A stretch of 64,000 bases of DNA from Bin25 sp026709415. GTDB taxonomy: Bacteria > Bacteroidota > Bacteroidia > Flavobacteriales > Flavobacteriaceae. A model generated the notes under the pieces. That model was given only the letters and a program-made list of their open reading frames with translations, did no database searches and was not told the DNA's origin. The position numbers were made by a program, and so were the translations under genes. Position 1 is the stretch's first letter, and every line of letters starts with the position of its first letter. Where the stretch lies: assembly GCA_965200045.1 (NCBI GenBank), contig OZ241330.1, positions 248,001 to 312,000 on the forward strand, in the 5' to 3' direction. Shown here one piece after another: positions 55,723 through 63,947 of this stretch.

Positions 55723-56235
55723 TGATCCATCAAAAATATTTATTGGATACTGACGTTTTGGTAACAGCAGCTCATAGTTATTACTCGTTTCATATTTGTC
55801 CGGGATTTTGGAGCAGCATGATACATTTCAATGAGAGAGGGAGTCTTTTCAGTATCGATTTAGTCCAACAAGAGATAAAATCAGATGATATCGTTCAATG
55901 GATAAAGGACAAAGTTCCGAATGGCTTTTTCATCGATATTTCAAAACATCTAAACATAATACATCTAGGAAAGCGCATTATGGACGACGTTCAAAATACA
56001 ACACAATACCATAGCAGCGCCATTGATAAGTTCTTTAATGGAGCAGATGTTTGGTTAATTGCGGCAGCTAAAACTCTTAACTATAAATTGATTACAAATG
56101 AAGTCAGTGCTCCGAATTCAAAAAAGAGATATAAAAATTTCAGATATCTGTGACAGATACAACGTTAATTATGGGAACACTTTTAATTTGCTCAAAGATT
56201 TAAACATCCGTTTCAATTGGAATTCTAAAGTTTAG
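55722..56235 (+). pseudogene. DUF4411 (PIN-like) toxin-type gene with 3' frameshift
   Basis: The frame from ATG 55722 has the DUF4411/PIN pattern: KYLLDTDVLVTAAHSYYSF, FWSSMIHFNERGSLFSIDLV, FFNGADVWLIAAAKTLNY and TNEVSAPNSKKR. It then diverges (YKNFRYL) and stops at 56153. Removing one T near 56130 restores the expected ending IKISDICDRYNVNYGNTFNL, then LKDLNIRFNWNSKV and a stop at 56235. The C-terminal quarter is therefore frameshifted. The acidic residues near the N-terminus remain in the readable part, so the truncated product might still fold, but this is doubtful. Confidence 0.75.
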
Positions 56236-56408
56236 AAATGGTTTTATGTTAAAATTTAAAACTGAAAAAAATATTTGAGATTATATGTGATGACAACAAC
56301 CCCTCAAACCACAAAGACAAAATACCTCTCAGCATATTAATTAGAAATTATATTTTAAACATTCCTTTTGTGCGTATCTACTCTACTTCTATACGAGCAG
56401 GTATTCGC

Positions 56409-56460
56409 CCCTTAAAAAGTCCAAATGTAATCTCCAGATCTTTCACATTGGGGGTTTAAT
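56409..56460. repeat. Degenerate dispersed repeat, copy 2 (partner at 8052-8103)
   Basis: CCCCTTAAAAAGTCCAAATG to TTGGGGGTTTAATGG aligns with copy 1 in the same orientation. It lies directly beside the IS21 remnant. Confidence 0.5.
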
Positions 56461-56464
56461 GGCT

Positions 56465-57457
56465 TCATCCTAGCCCAACATTGGTTTTTAAATCAGCCAA
56501 GAAATGCGTATATGGGGTTCGAACCTTGTAGAAAGGATCAAAAAAGTGATCCCAAAACAGTCCCCATGATTTGACTCGACATTTAAAAGTACCCTCCATC
56601 CAAAACATCACATCAGGTGACTGACCGATGCTATTCGCTGATCTTATTTTGAAAAAGCTTTTGAGCACTTGTAGGCCGCAAATGTATATATCACTCAAAC
56701 TGAGCCATTGATTTATCTGTCTGACGATACACCTTATTGAACAACCATCTGATAGTGATTGGCAAAATCTTTGAATTCTCGATAGACTAGAGCCATGTTT
56801 GGTGACTTGATCCACCGCTGCTTTGAGATGGTCAGGAATCATCATTTTGGGCCCTCTCATAAAAAACCAAAGCCTCTTGACAACAGCGGATCAAATCCAA
56901 TCGTTGTTAGCTCCGACAAGCTTGGACATAGGTGTATTGACTGAAAAGAAGAATAGCCAAAAACAACGCCACATCCTCTTTTTGACCGGTGACCTTATCG
57001 GTGATTAGTAGCTTTTTGTCCACAAAGTCCATGTATATTTTCTCTCCTTAGCGGATATTGCAATTTCATCGAGACACCAAGTGGAACATACATCTTTTCA
57101 TAAAGAACCACTAATGAAGGATATCTGTAGAGCTTTGCCACCGTATGGCATACTCCTTGTGATGGCATCAATGCGTAAAACCCACCTTTTGGTGGTTTTG
57201 ATCATTTTTTCGAAATAACCCAACAAAGCCTCATAACGAGACGTGTCGATCTCTTGAGGAGATAAGAACAAACACTCGATGGCAACATTGTTCATCGAAC
57301 GGAGTTCTTCGAAGATGTCTGCCCTTTCTTTCTCTGTTTTTATAGCGGCTTGTATGGCATGCCATACAAGCCGCCCTAGCAATAGAACGAATCTTGAACC
57401 ACTCAGATGATTAATAATGCCATGTTCGAAATCCATGGTTTTATTTTTCTTGGACAC
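56465..57457 (-). pseudogene. IS21-family transposase (istA) fossil
   Basis: Reading leftwards on the minus strand, pieces of IstA appear in order but in changing frames. First comes IFEELRSMNN and RYEALLGYFEKMIKTTKR (near 57300-57180). Next is GEKIYMDFVDKKLLITDKVT, GQKEDVALFLAILLFSQYTY, VQACRS (about 57045-56925), ended by a stop, then QRLDLIRCCQEALVFYE. Then come PKMMIPDHLKAAVDQVTKHG and SSLSRIQRF. The YIDxxTG...F.A.L..SQYTYV.A and P..I.PDNLK.AV blocks are diagnostic of IS21 IstA. Several stops and frameshifts show it is dead, and no istB follows. Confidence 0.65.
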
Positions 57458-57561
57458 AGGGAAAAAAGAAAAATGATTTCGAAAGTCATCCTCAAGGGAA
57501 GGGGTTCAGTTACGCTGAAGTACACATTTAAAATCCATTTTTTACTTATTGATCTTTCCTA

Positions 57562-57685
57562 AAACCGCTTGACCACGGTCTTGGAATCAGGTGATGGAAG
57601 ATTTTGTCACTCTATTTTTTCAGAGAAAATGGTTTTCACTTCAAGGCTATTTTAAGTCTTTTCACACAAATAATGACAGAATCAA
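57562..57685. repeat. Imperfect direct repeat, left copy (partner 58614-58732)
   Basis: From CTTGACCACGGTCTTGGAAT through GATGGAAGATTTTG to AAATAATGACAGAATCAA the segment matches 58614-58732 in order and orientation, at roughly 65-70 percent identity by eye. The two copies enclose the small membrane protein gene and the recombinase fossil. Confidence 0.5.
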
Positions 57686-57739
57686 AATATTTTAGGGATG
57701 AGGAATTAAAAGGGGTAAGATTCCAGTTAGGAAAATGAC

Positions 57740-58030
57740 CTAATCTTTTTTATCCTTAGAGTTGCATTTTTGGTCGGCATCTGAGCCATCGTCAGTTTCC
57801 TGTCCGGCATCTTCTCCCAAATCTTTTTGTAGTTTTTTAATTTGAAGAGCTTGTATTTTCAGCGTATTCTTGTGCTCTTTTTTGCCTGCCGACCATTTCC
57901 AAATGATAAAACTAGATGATATGGTCCCGAAAATTACACCAGCTATTATACCATAAAACTCAATACTTAACCACGTCAAAATAGTCAAACTAGCGACTTC
58001 AATAACATCTGTATCTATGTTCTGTGCCAT
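57740..58030 (-). CDS. Small membrane protein with charged tail (hypothetical)
   Basis: The 96-aa frame from ATG 58030 starts MAQNIDTDVIEVASLTILTW and has one long or two short hydrophobic segments (EFYGIIAGVIFGTISSSFII). A basic stretch follows (WKWSAGKKEHKN), then a helix and a very acidic/polar tail (EDAGQETDDGSDADQ). Size and layout recall phage holins or small accessory membrane proteins, but there is no diagnostic motif. It is the only apparently intact gene between the two direct repeats. Confidence 0.45.
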   Translation of the reverse strand: MAQNIDTDVIEVASLTILTWLSIEFYGIIAGVIFGTISSSFIIWKWSAGKKEHKNTLKIQALQIKKLQKDLGEDAGQETDDGSDADQKCNSKDKKD

Positions 58031-58178
58031 GACAGAGCAAAATTAAAATTATTTTATTAATCCAAATTCATCCTATGTAATCTCTCAACTTTCTTATCGT
58101 CGTCGAACTCCCTTGCAGTCAATTCTGAATGCCTTGATAGGATTTCTCTTTGCTCAAAAGACTGAGGTTTTTTTGGGT

Positions 58179-58500
58179 TTAGATAAACACTTTTCTATAG
58201 TTTCTATCTTTCTCATCCAAGAGTACCCCACCTTGTTCATTATAAGCTGGTATGCCTTGACTGGTGCGTTTTAAAAGAGCCTTCCGCTCTATTTCATACA
58301 ACAAACAACTCATCATCGTGAGCATCACTTTCCGATAGGGATTTTCTTTTCCATCGATACTTCTTGAATCCATACCAAGTTCTTGAATCGTTTTCAATAC
58401 GCTCAAGACATCTTTGGTATTTCTCCCTAATCGGCTCGCTTCATCGGTGACTAATTGAGTAATCAGCTTTTTTTCACCAAGCTCATTAATTCCGATTCTT
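58179..58500 (-). pseudogene. Serine recombinase (resolvase/invertase) fragment
   Basis: The open frame between stops reads LITQLVTDEASRLGRNTKDV, LSVLKTIQELGMDSRSIDGK, ENPYRKVMLTMMSCLLYEIE, RKALLKRTSQGIPAY. This is the core of the serine-recombinase catalytic domain, including SRLGRN and the ER...R segment. The N-terminal part with the catalytic serine and the C-terminal HTH are missing. A stop lies directly upstream at 58501-58503. It is a fossil of an integrase, invertase or resolvase. Confidence 0.65.
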
Positions 58501-58823
58501 TAGGCCTTTCAGCAAAAAGTGTTATGCCACCAAAAGTTAGGGCAACCACATAAGTGGTATTGGCCCCAACTTGTATGAAATGGCCGTTTTTCTTCAATTG
58601 TTTTTAAAAAATCACTTGACCGAGGTTTTTAGAATTCAATGATGGGAAGATTTTGATGCTTCTTAAATTCTGAGCAAATGCTATTCGTTTTGGTATTTTT
58701 TTAGCTCTAACCAAGCAAATGATGGTAGGGTCAATTTATGAATAGGTAGTTATTGATAAAGATGAGATTTAATAAATTATCGGGTGAAGAGTTTGCTTAT
58801 TTTCGCATTCCTGAATTTAGAAA
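58501..58823. other. Intergenic region upstream of ileS
   Basis: It holds the right direct repeat and, near 58790-58815, TTTGCTTATTTTCGCATTCC. The latter contains a near-match (TATTTTCG) to the -7 consensus and may be the ileS promoter. No gene is visible. Confidence 0.35.
58614..58732. repeat. Imperfect direct repeat, right copy (partner 57562-57685)
   Basis: CTTGACCGAGGTTTTTAGAA through GATGGGAAGATTTTG to AAATGATGGTAGGGTCAA matches the left copy. About 1.05 kb separates the copies start to start. Confidence 0.5.
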
Positions 58824-61800
58824 ATGTCTCGGTTTCCTGAATATGATGATTTGGATCTCGGCGAGTTTGCCAATCAGGTGTTGAAATCATGGGACATGGA
58901 AAAGATCTTTCAAAAAAGCATCAATTCCAAGAAAGATTCTCCTTCCTACGTGTTTTACGAAGGTCCCCCTTCGGCCAATGGAATGCCAGGTATTCATCAT
59001 GTGATGGCTCGGACCATTAAAGATATTTTTTGCCGATACAAAACCCAAAAAGGATTCAAAGTAGAACGCAAAGCCGGTTGGGATACTCATGGTTTACCCA
59101 TTGAATTGGGAGTTGAAAAACAATTAGGAATTACCAAAGAAGATATTGGTCAAAAAATTTCTGTTCAACAATACAATCAAGAATGTCGTCAAGCCGTGAT
59201 GCGGTATACCGATGCATGGAACCAATTGACGAAGCGTATTGGATTTTGGGTCGATATGGAGAAGCCATACATCACCTATCAACCAAAGTATATCGAATCC
59301 GTTTGGTGGTTGCTTCAACAGATCTACAAAAAAGGGTTGCTTTATAAAAGTTATACGATTCAACCGTACTCCCCCATGGCTGGCACAGGTTTATCAAGTC
59401 ATGAACTAAATCAACCCGAGGCATACAAACCCATTAAGGATATTTCAATTACAGCTCAATTTAAAGCGGTGGATGAAAGCCTCCCCGAATATTTAAAAAA
59501 CTCTGTATCCTTATATTTTTTAGCATGGACGACCACTCCTTGGACTTTACCCTCTAACACCGCATTAGCAATTGATTACTTCACTCAATACAGTATTGTC
59601 CTGACTTATAATCAATATACTTTCAAAAAAATACGCATTGTTTATGCTTCAGATTTACAAACGAAGTTGTTGAAAAAGCCCTACCAAGAAGTGCAAAACA
59701 TCGAAGATTTTGATGCCCTTAAACCAAGTAAAAAAGCCATTCCATTTTTAAAACTACACTTAATTGAAGGGCATTTTTTAATGGATATTCGATATCATAA
59801 AATATGGAAAGAAGGACCAGAACCGGCTCAAAACCCTGAAAATGCATACAGAATCATTCGTGGCGATTTTGTAACAACCCAAGAAGGATCAGGAATCGTC
59901 CATACCGCACCAACATATGGTGCTGATGACATGAGAGTGGCCCAACAAGCGTCCCCCTCTGTTCCTGCACTTTTGGTTAGAGATCAAAACAATGAACTCA
60001 CTCCTTTAGTGGATTTGAAAGGATGCTTTGTTTCTCAAATGGGCTCTTTGTCAGGGAAATTCGTTAAAAATCAATTTTACAAAGAGGGAGAAGAACCCGA
60101 GAAATCGGTCGATACCGAAATAGCCATCGTCTTAAAACAGGATAATCGAGCTTTTTGGGTTGAAAAATATACCCACTCCTATCCTCATTGTTGGCGGACT
60201 GACAAACCCATACTTTATTATCCGTTAGATTCATGGTTTATTAACGTTTCTTCTATTAGAGAAAAAATGGTTGCCTTGAATCAACAAATTAATTGGAAAC
60301 CGAAAGCAACAGGCCAAAAACGCTTTGCCCATTGGTTGGCAAATGCTAGTGATTGGAATTTATCGAGATCGAGATTTTGGGGAACTCCCCTGCCCATATG
60401 GCGAACAAAAGACCACAAAGAAACCAAAGTCATAGGCTCTATGTCTGAATTGATTGATGGGATTGAATTTTCAATCAAAAGAGGACTCATGGATTCTAAT
60501 CCATTTGCTGATTTTAAAGTAGGAGACTATTCCAAAGAAAATTATGAAAAGATAGATCTTCATAGTCATGTGGTCGATCAAATTATTCTTTCGACAGAAG
60601 AGGGGTTACCCATGTATCGAGAATCAGATTTAATTGATGTATGGTTTGATTCGGGATCCATGCCTTATGCTCAATGGCATTATCCATTCGAAAATAAAAG
60701 TAAAATAGACCATGGCGAATTTTATCCCGCTGACTATATCGCCGAAGGGGTTGATCAAACCAGAGGATGGTTTTACACTCTTCATGCTATCGGAGCCCTA
60801 GTGTTTGATAGTGTTACCTATAAGAATGTCGTTTCCAATGGTTTAATTCTGGACCAGTTTGGTCGAAAAATGGCCAAAAAACTAGGAAATTCGGTGGATC
60901 CATTCGAAACTTTGGAGACTTATGGACCGGACGCTTTGCGTTGGTATTTAATTTCCAACGCCAACCCCTGGGATGATTTCAGATTTAATGCTCAAGGAAT
61001 TGATCAAATCAGAAAAAAGTTTTTCCATACGCTTTATAATATTTATTCCTTTTTTGTCATTTATGCCAATATTGATGGCTATCGAGGAGAGCCGTGTGAT
61101 ATCGATCAAAAAGACATCACCGAATTAGATGCTTGGATTCTTTCAGAACTCAATTCTTTGATTGAGCGTGTTGATAATTATTTTGAGGATTATGAACCCA
61201 CCAAAGCCGCTCGAGACATCTCTGATTTTGTATTGGAAAAACTCAGCAACTGGTATGTTAGACTATCAAGAAGAAGATTTTGGAAAGATAAATTCACCAA
61301 AGACAAACAATCGGCTTACAGTGTATTACACCACTGTCTGATTACTATCGCCAAACTAAGTGCTCCCATTGCCCCATTCTATATGGATCGTCTCTATCGT
61401 GATTTGGTCATCAATCAAAAAAGTAAAAAATTATCGGTACATCTTGATTCTTTTCCCAAAGCCAATCGATTATTTATTAATAACACATTAGAAAGGAAAA
61501 TCAATTTAGCAAGAACCATCACTTCCTTAGCACTATCCCTTAGAAAAGCACATCAAATAAAAGTGCGTCAGCCACTTCAAAAACTATTGATTCCTATCGT
61601 TGATCATGACCATAAACAATTAATTGACTCGGTTGTTGACCAAGTTAAAGCAGAAATCAATGTCAAAGAAGTGGAACTCATCGATGGAAATCACCCCATT
61701 TTGGAAAAGGAATTAAAACCGAATTTTAAAACTCTTGGGCCAAAATATAGTTCTCAAGTTTCCAAAATCGCCCATCAAATCAAACAACTGAATCAAAATC

Positions 61801-62231
61801 AAATTTTAGAATTAGAGTCCAAAGAATCTATTTTTTTGGAAATCGATGGCAATCAAATTGAAGTGACACTCGATGATGTGACCATAGAGTTTAAAGATAT
61901 TCAAGGTTGGGAAGTTATTCAAAATGATGGAATGACCTTGAGTTTGGATATGAGAATAAATCAGCAATTAAAATTTGAAGGCATCGCGAGGGAATTTGTT
62001 AATCGGGTTCAAAATCTTCGAAAATCCCAAAAATTTGAAATCACTGATAGAATTGAAATATATTTGGAAAAAAACAATTTTTTAGAAGAGGTCATTAACC
62101 AAAATTATGAGTACATTGTCAGTGAAACTCTTGCGAAAAAATTAAGTTTTGAAATTAGTTTACAAAATGCTCACAAAATTTCAATTGACCAATATGAAAT
62201 TAATTTAATAATTAAAAGAACTGCATTATGA
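58824..62231 (+). CDS. ileS: Isoleucine--tRNA ligase (long type)
   Basis: IleRS charges tRNA-Ile and edits misacylated valine. The 1135-aa protein has the HIGH-type site in PPSANGMPGIHHVMART, the editing domain (AWTTTPWTLPSNTALAI, HTAPTYGADDMRVA), and WFDSGSMPYAQWHYPF. The anticodon-binding domain shows WYVRLSRRRFWKD, followed by a C-terminal extension. The KMSKS loop reads KMAKK (682-686), with alanine instead of serine. Long IleRS of this kind is usual in Bacteroidota. It overlaps the next gene by ATGA. Confidence 0.96.
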   Translation: MSRFPEYDDLDLGEFANQVLKSWDMEKIFQKSINSKKDSPSYVFYEGPPSANGMPGIHHVMARTIKDIFCRYKTQKGFKVERKAGWDTHGLPIELGVEKQLGITKEDIGQKISVQQYNQECRQAVMRYTDAWNQLTKRIGFWVDMEKPYITYQPKYIESVWWLLQQIYKKGLLYKSYTIQPYSPMAGTGLSSHELNQPEAYKPIKDISITAQFKAVDESLPEYLKNSVSLYFLAWTTTPWTLPSNTALAIDYFTQYSIVLTYNQYTFKKIRIVYASDLQTKLLKKPYQEVQNIEDFDALKPSKKAIPFLKLHLIEGHFLMDIRYHKIWKEGPEPAQNPENAYRIIRGDFVTTQEGSGIVHTAPTYGADDMRVAQQASPSVPALLVRDQNNELTPLVDLKGCFVSQMGSLSGKFVKNQFYKEGEEPEKSVDTEIAIVLKQDNRAFWVEKYTHSYPHCWRTDKPILYYPLDSWFINVSSIREKMVALNQQINWKPKATGQKRFAHWLANASDWNLSRSRFWGTPLPIWRTKDHKETKVIGSMSELIDGIEFSIKRGLMDSNPFADFKVGDYSKENYEKIDLHSHVVDQIILSTEEGLPMYRESDLIDVWFDSGSMPYAQWHYPFENKSKIDHGEFYPADYIAEGVDQTRGWFYTLHAIGALVFDSVTYKNVVSNGLILDQFGRKMAKKLGNSVDPFETLETYGPDALRWYLISNANPWDDFRFNAQGIDQIRKKFFHTLYNIYSFFVIYANIDGYRGEPCDIDQKDITELDAWILSELNSLIERVDNYFEDYEPTKAARDISDFVLEKLSNWYVRLSRRRFWKDKFTKDKQSAYSVLHHCLITIAKLSAPIAPFYMDRLYRDLVINQKSKKLSVHLDSFPKANRLFINNTLERKINLARTITSLALSLRKAHQIKVRQPLQKLLIPIVDHDHKQLIDSVVDQVKAEINVKEVELIDGNHPILEKELKPNFKTLGPKYSSQVSKIAHQIKQLNQNQILELESKESIFLEIDGNQIEVTLDDVTIEFKDIQGWEVIQNDGMTLSLDMRINQQLKFEGIAREFVNRVQNLRKSQKFEITDRIEIYLEKNNFLEEVINQNYEYIVSETLAKKLSFEISLQNAHKISIDQYEINLIIKRTAL

Positions 62232-62614
62232 GTACCATTGAAACAAAATTGAAATACTCTGATCAAGAATTAGAAGAGTTCAAAGAATTGATTGAAACCA
62301 AAATTCAGAACGCTCAAAAAGAACTGGAATTTCTTAAAAGGGCTTTCATGAACGATAGCAATAATGGAACGGAAGATACTTCTCCTACTTTTAAAGCCTA
62401 CGAAGAAGGTTCTACTACTTTATCTAAGGAGGCTAATGCTCAATTGGCATTACGCCAAGAAAAATTTATACGCGATTTAAAGAATGCCTTGGTGCGTATT
62501 GAAAATAAAACCTATGGGGTTTGTAGAGCTACTGGGAAATTGATCAATCGAGAAAGGCTATTATTGGTTCCGCATGCTACTTTATCAATAGAAGCTAAAA
62601 AGAGAAAAAAATAA
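62228..62614 (+). CDS. TraR/DksA-family zinc-finger-type transcription regulator
   Basis: The 128-aa protein has an N-terminal coiled coil (DQELEEFKELIETKIQNAQ) and the C-terminal DksA-like segment ENKTYGVCRATGKLINRERL followed by LVPHATLSIEAK. Only one of the four zinc cysteines is kept, which is common in bacteroidete members. Such proteins bind RNA polymerase in the secondary channel. It sits between ileS (four-base overlap) and lspA, a conserved flavobacterial order. Confidence 0.9.
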   Translation: MSTIETKLKYSDQELEEFKELIETKIQNAQKELEFLKRAFMNDSNNGTEDTSPTFKAYEEGSTTLSKEANAQLALRQEKFIRDLKNALVRIENKTYGVCRATGKLINRERLLLVPHATLSIEAKKRKK

Positions 62615-62637
62615 AAAGAGCATTACTTTTTATTTAT

Positions 62638-63222
62638 TTGGGAATGGGATGTTCATTATCTGGACAGTCCATTTTCAGTAAGCAAATTTCTATCGATGAC
62701 ACCTCTCGTGCAGAGTTTCATTTGCCATGGGTTCATCAACTAGAAGTCATGGGTTCCGATGCTGCCACTGAAATTGAATTGACCTATGGTCGTTTTGGAG
62801 AGTATCAAGCTGCAAGTACGATTACATTTAATAAATCAAATGATATCTTAATTGCTCATGAAAAACCTAATCCAAATTTTGAATTTATCGGTGATAAATT
62901 AAGTGCTCATAAACTATATGCCACTACAGCAAAACTTATAGTTCCTAGTGGATTGAATCTTCATATCATGGTTGGTCATTGCCAAGTAAATATCAAAGGG
63001 GATCTTGACCATATCCATCTTCAATTAAAATCTGGATTTTGCTCATTCGAAGCAATGACACTCAAGAGTTCCATAGAATCCATAGAGGCCAATATTTGTG
63101 TATCCAATGAATTAATCAATGTTAATGCTTTCAGCAAACATGGATTGGTTTCAACTCATTATGATGCAGGGTATGAATCCCATTTGGATATCGGGACTTC
63201 TTGGGGAGATGTCTTTCATTAA
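62638..63222 (+). CDS. Exported beta-rich protein of unknown function (start uncertain)
   Basis: The frame from TTG 62638 encodes 194 residues (MGMGCSLSGQSIFSKQISID ...). The body has repeated strand patterns (FIGDKLSAHKLYATTAKLIV, PSGLNLHIMVGHCQVNIKGD, LDHIHLQLKSGFCSFEAM) like bacteroidete adhesin-type DUF4097 repeats. Open sequence extends upstream to ATA 62611, and (I)KRALLFIYLGMGCSLSGQS would make a complete signal peptide. The true start may thus be a non-standard codon overlapping the dksA stop. Lies in the ileS-lspA operon. Confidence 0.65.
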   Translation: MGMGCSLSGQSIFSKQISIDDTSRAEFHLPWVHQLEVMGSDAATEIELTYGRFGEYQAASTITFNKSNDILIAHEKPNPNFEFIGDKLSAHKLYATTAKLIVPSGLNLHIMVGHCQVNIKGDLDHIHLQLKSGFCSFEAMTLKSSIESIEANICVSNELINVNAFSKHGLVSTHYDAGYESHLDIGTSWGDVFH

Positions 63223-63266
63223 GAGTTGTAAGTTTCTATTTTTAGCCCCTGACAAGAAAAGTTAAC

Positions 63267-63947
63267 GTGATATTAAAAAAGGTAAGCATTCATTGGGTGG
63301 TATTGGTCATTTTGGGGGTTTTGCTATTGGATCAGGTTCTCAAATTTTATATCAAACTCAATCACCCCATCAGCAGTTATCTCTCACCGTCGATTATTGA
63401 TTGGGGATTTTTTAGAGTGTTATTTGTTGAGAATCCAGGGATGGCTCTTGGAACAAGAGTCAGTGATATCATTCCGATTGGTGATGAAGATACGGCTAAA
63501 TTAATTCTCACTTTTTTTCGAATTATTGTCATTACGGGGATTGGATTATGGTTATTTTTTAGAGTAATCCAAAAGCAATCTCGTTTATTAAAGTGGTCGG
63601 TGGCTTTGATTTTTGCGGGAGCTCTTGGAAATTTAATCGATTCTGTGTTTTATGGCGTTGTTTTTTCACACAGCTATGGACAAGTCGCTGAATTTTTACC
63701 CCAACAAGGTTATGCCCCACTCTTTTTAGGACATGTGGTAGACTTTATACAATTCCCCTTGGTCACTTGGGTTTGGCCACAATGGGTTCCGTTTTTGGGA
63801 GGTGAATCCTACACCTTTTTTCAATATGTATTTAATATCGCCGATACAGCGATTAGCACAGGGGTATTGATGATTTTAGTTTTTGGTAAGCGCATTACTC
63901 GAGTTAATAACCCTCCCATGACAACCGAAATCCAAGATGAATCTTGA
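63267..63947 (+). CDS. lspA: Lipoprotein signal peptidase (signal peptidase II)
   Basis: LspA cleaves the signal peptide of prolipoproteins such as GldD, GldH and the DUF4292 and DUF4270 proteins here. The 226-aa protein has four membrane segments and the catalytic aspartate motifs GNLIDSVFYG / GHVVDFIQFP and NIADTAISTGV, plus FVENPGMALG. The start is GTG 63267 (MILKKVSIHWVVL). It is longer than enterobacterial LspA because of inserted loops, as usual in Bacteroidota. End of the ileS operon in the window. Confidence 0.94.
   Translation: MILKKVSIHWVVLVILGVLLLDQVLKFYIKLNHPISSYLSPSIIDWGFFRVLFVENPGMALGTRVSDIIPIGDEDTAKLILTFFRIIVITGIGLWLFFRVIQKQSRLLKWSVALIFAGALGNLIDSVFYGVVFSHSYGQVAEFLPQQGYAPLFLGHVVDFIQFPLVTWVWPQWVPFLGGESYTFFQYVFNIADTAISTGVLMILVFGKRITRVNNPPMTTEIQDES

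Noticed and set aside
54352..58823. Intact defence island between the TonB receptor gene and ileS
   Set aside because: Only the ImmA/IrrE protein and a small membrane protein look intact. The rest are fossils, so an active defence system is not supported.
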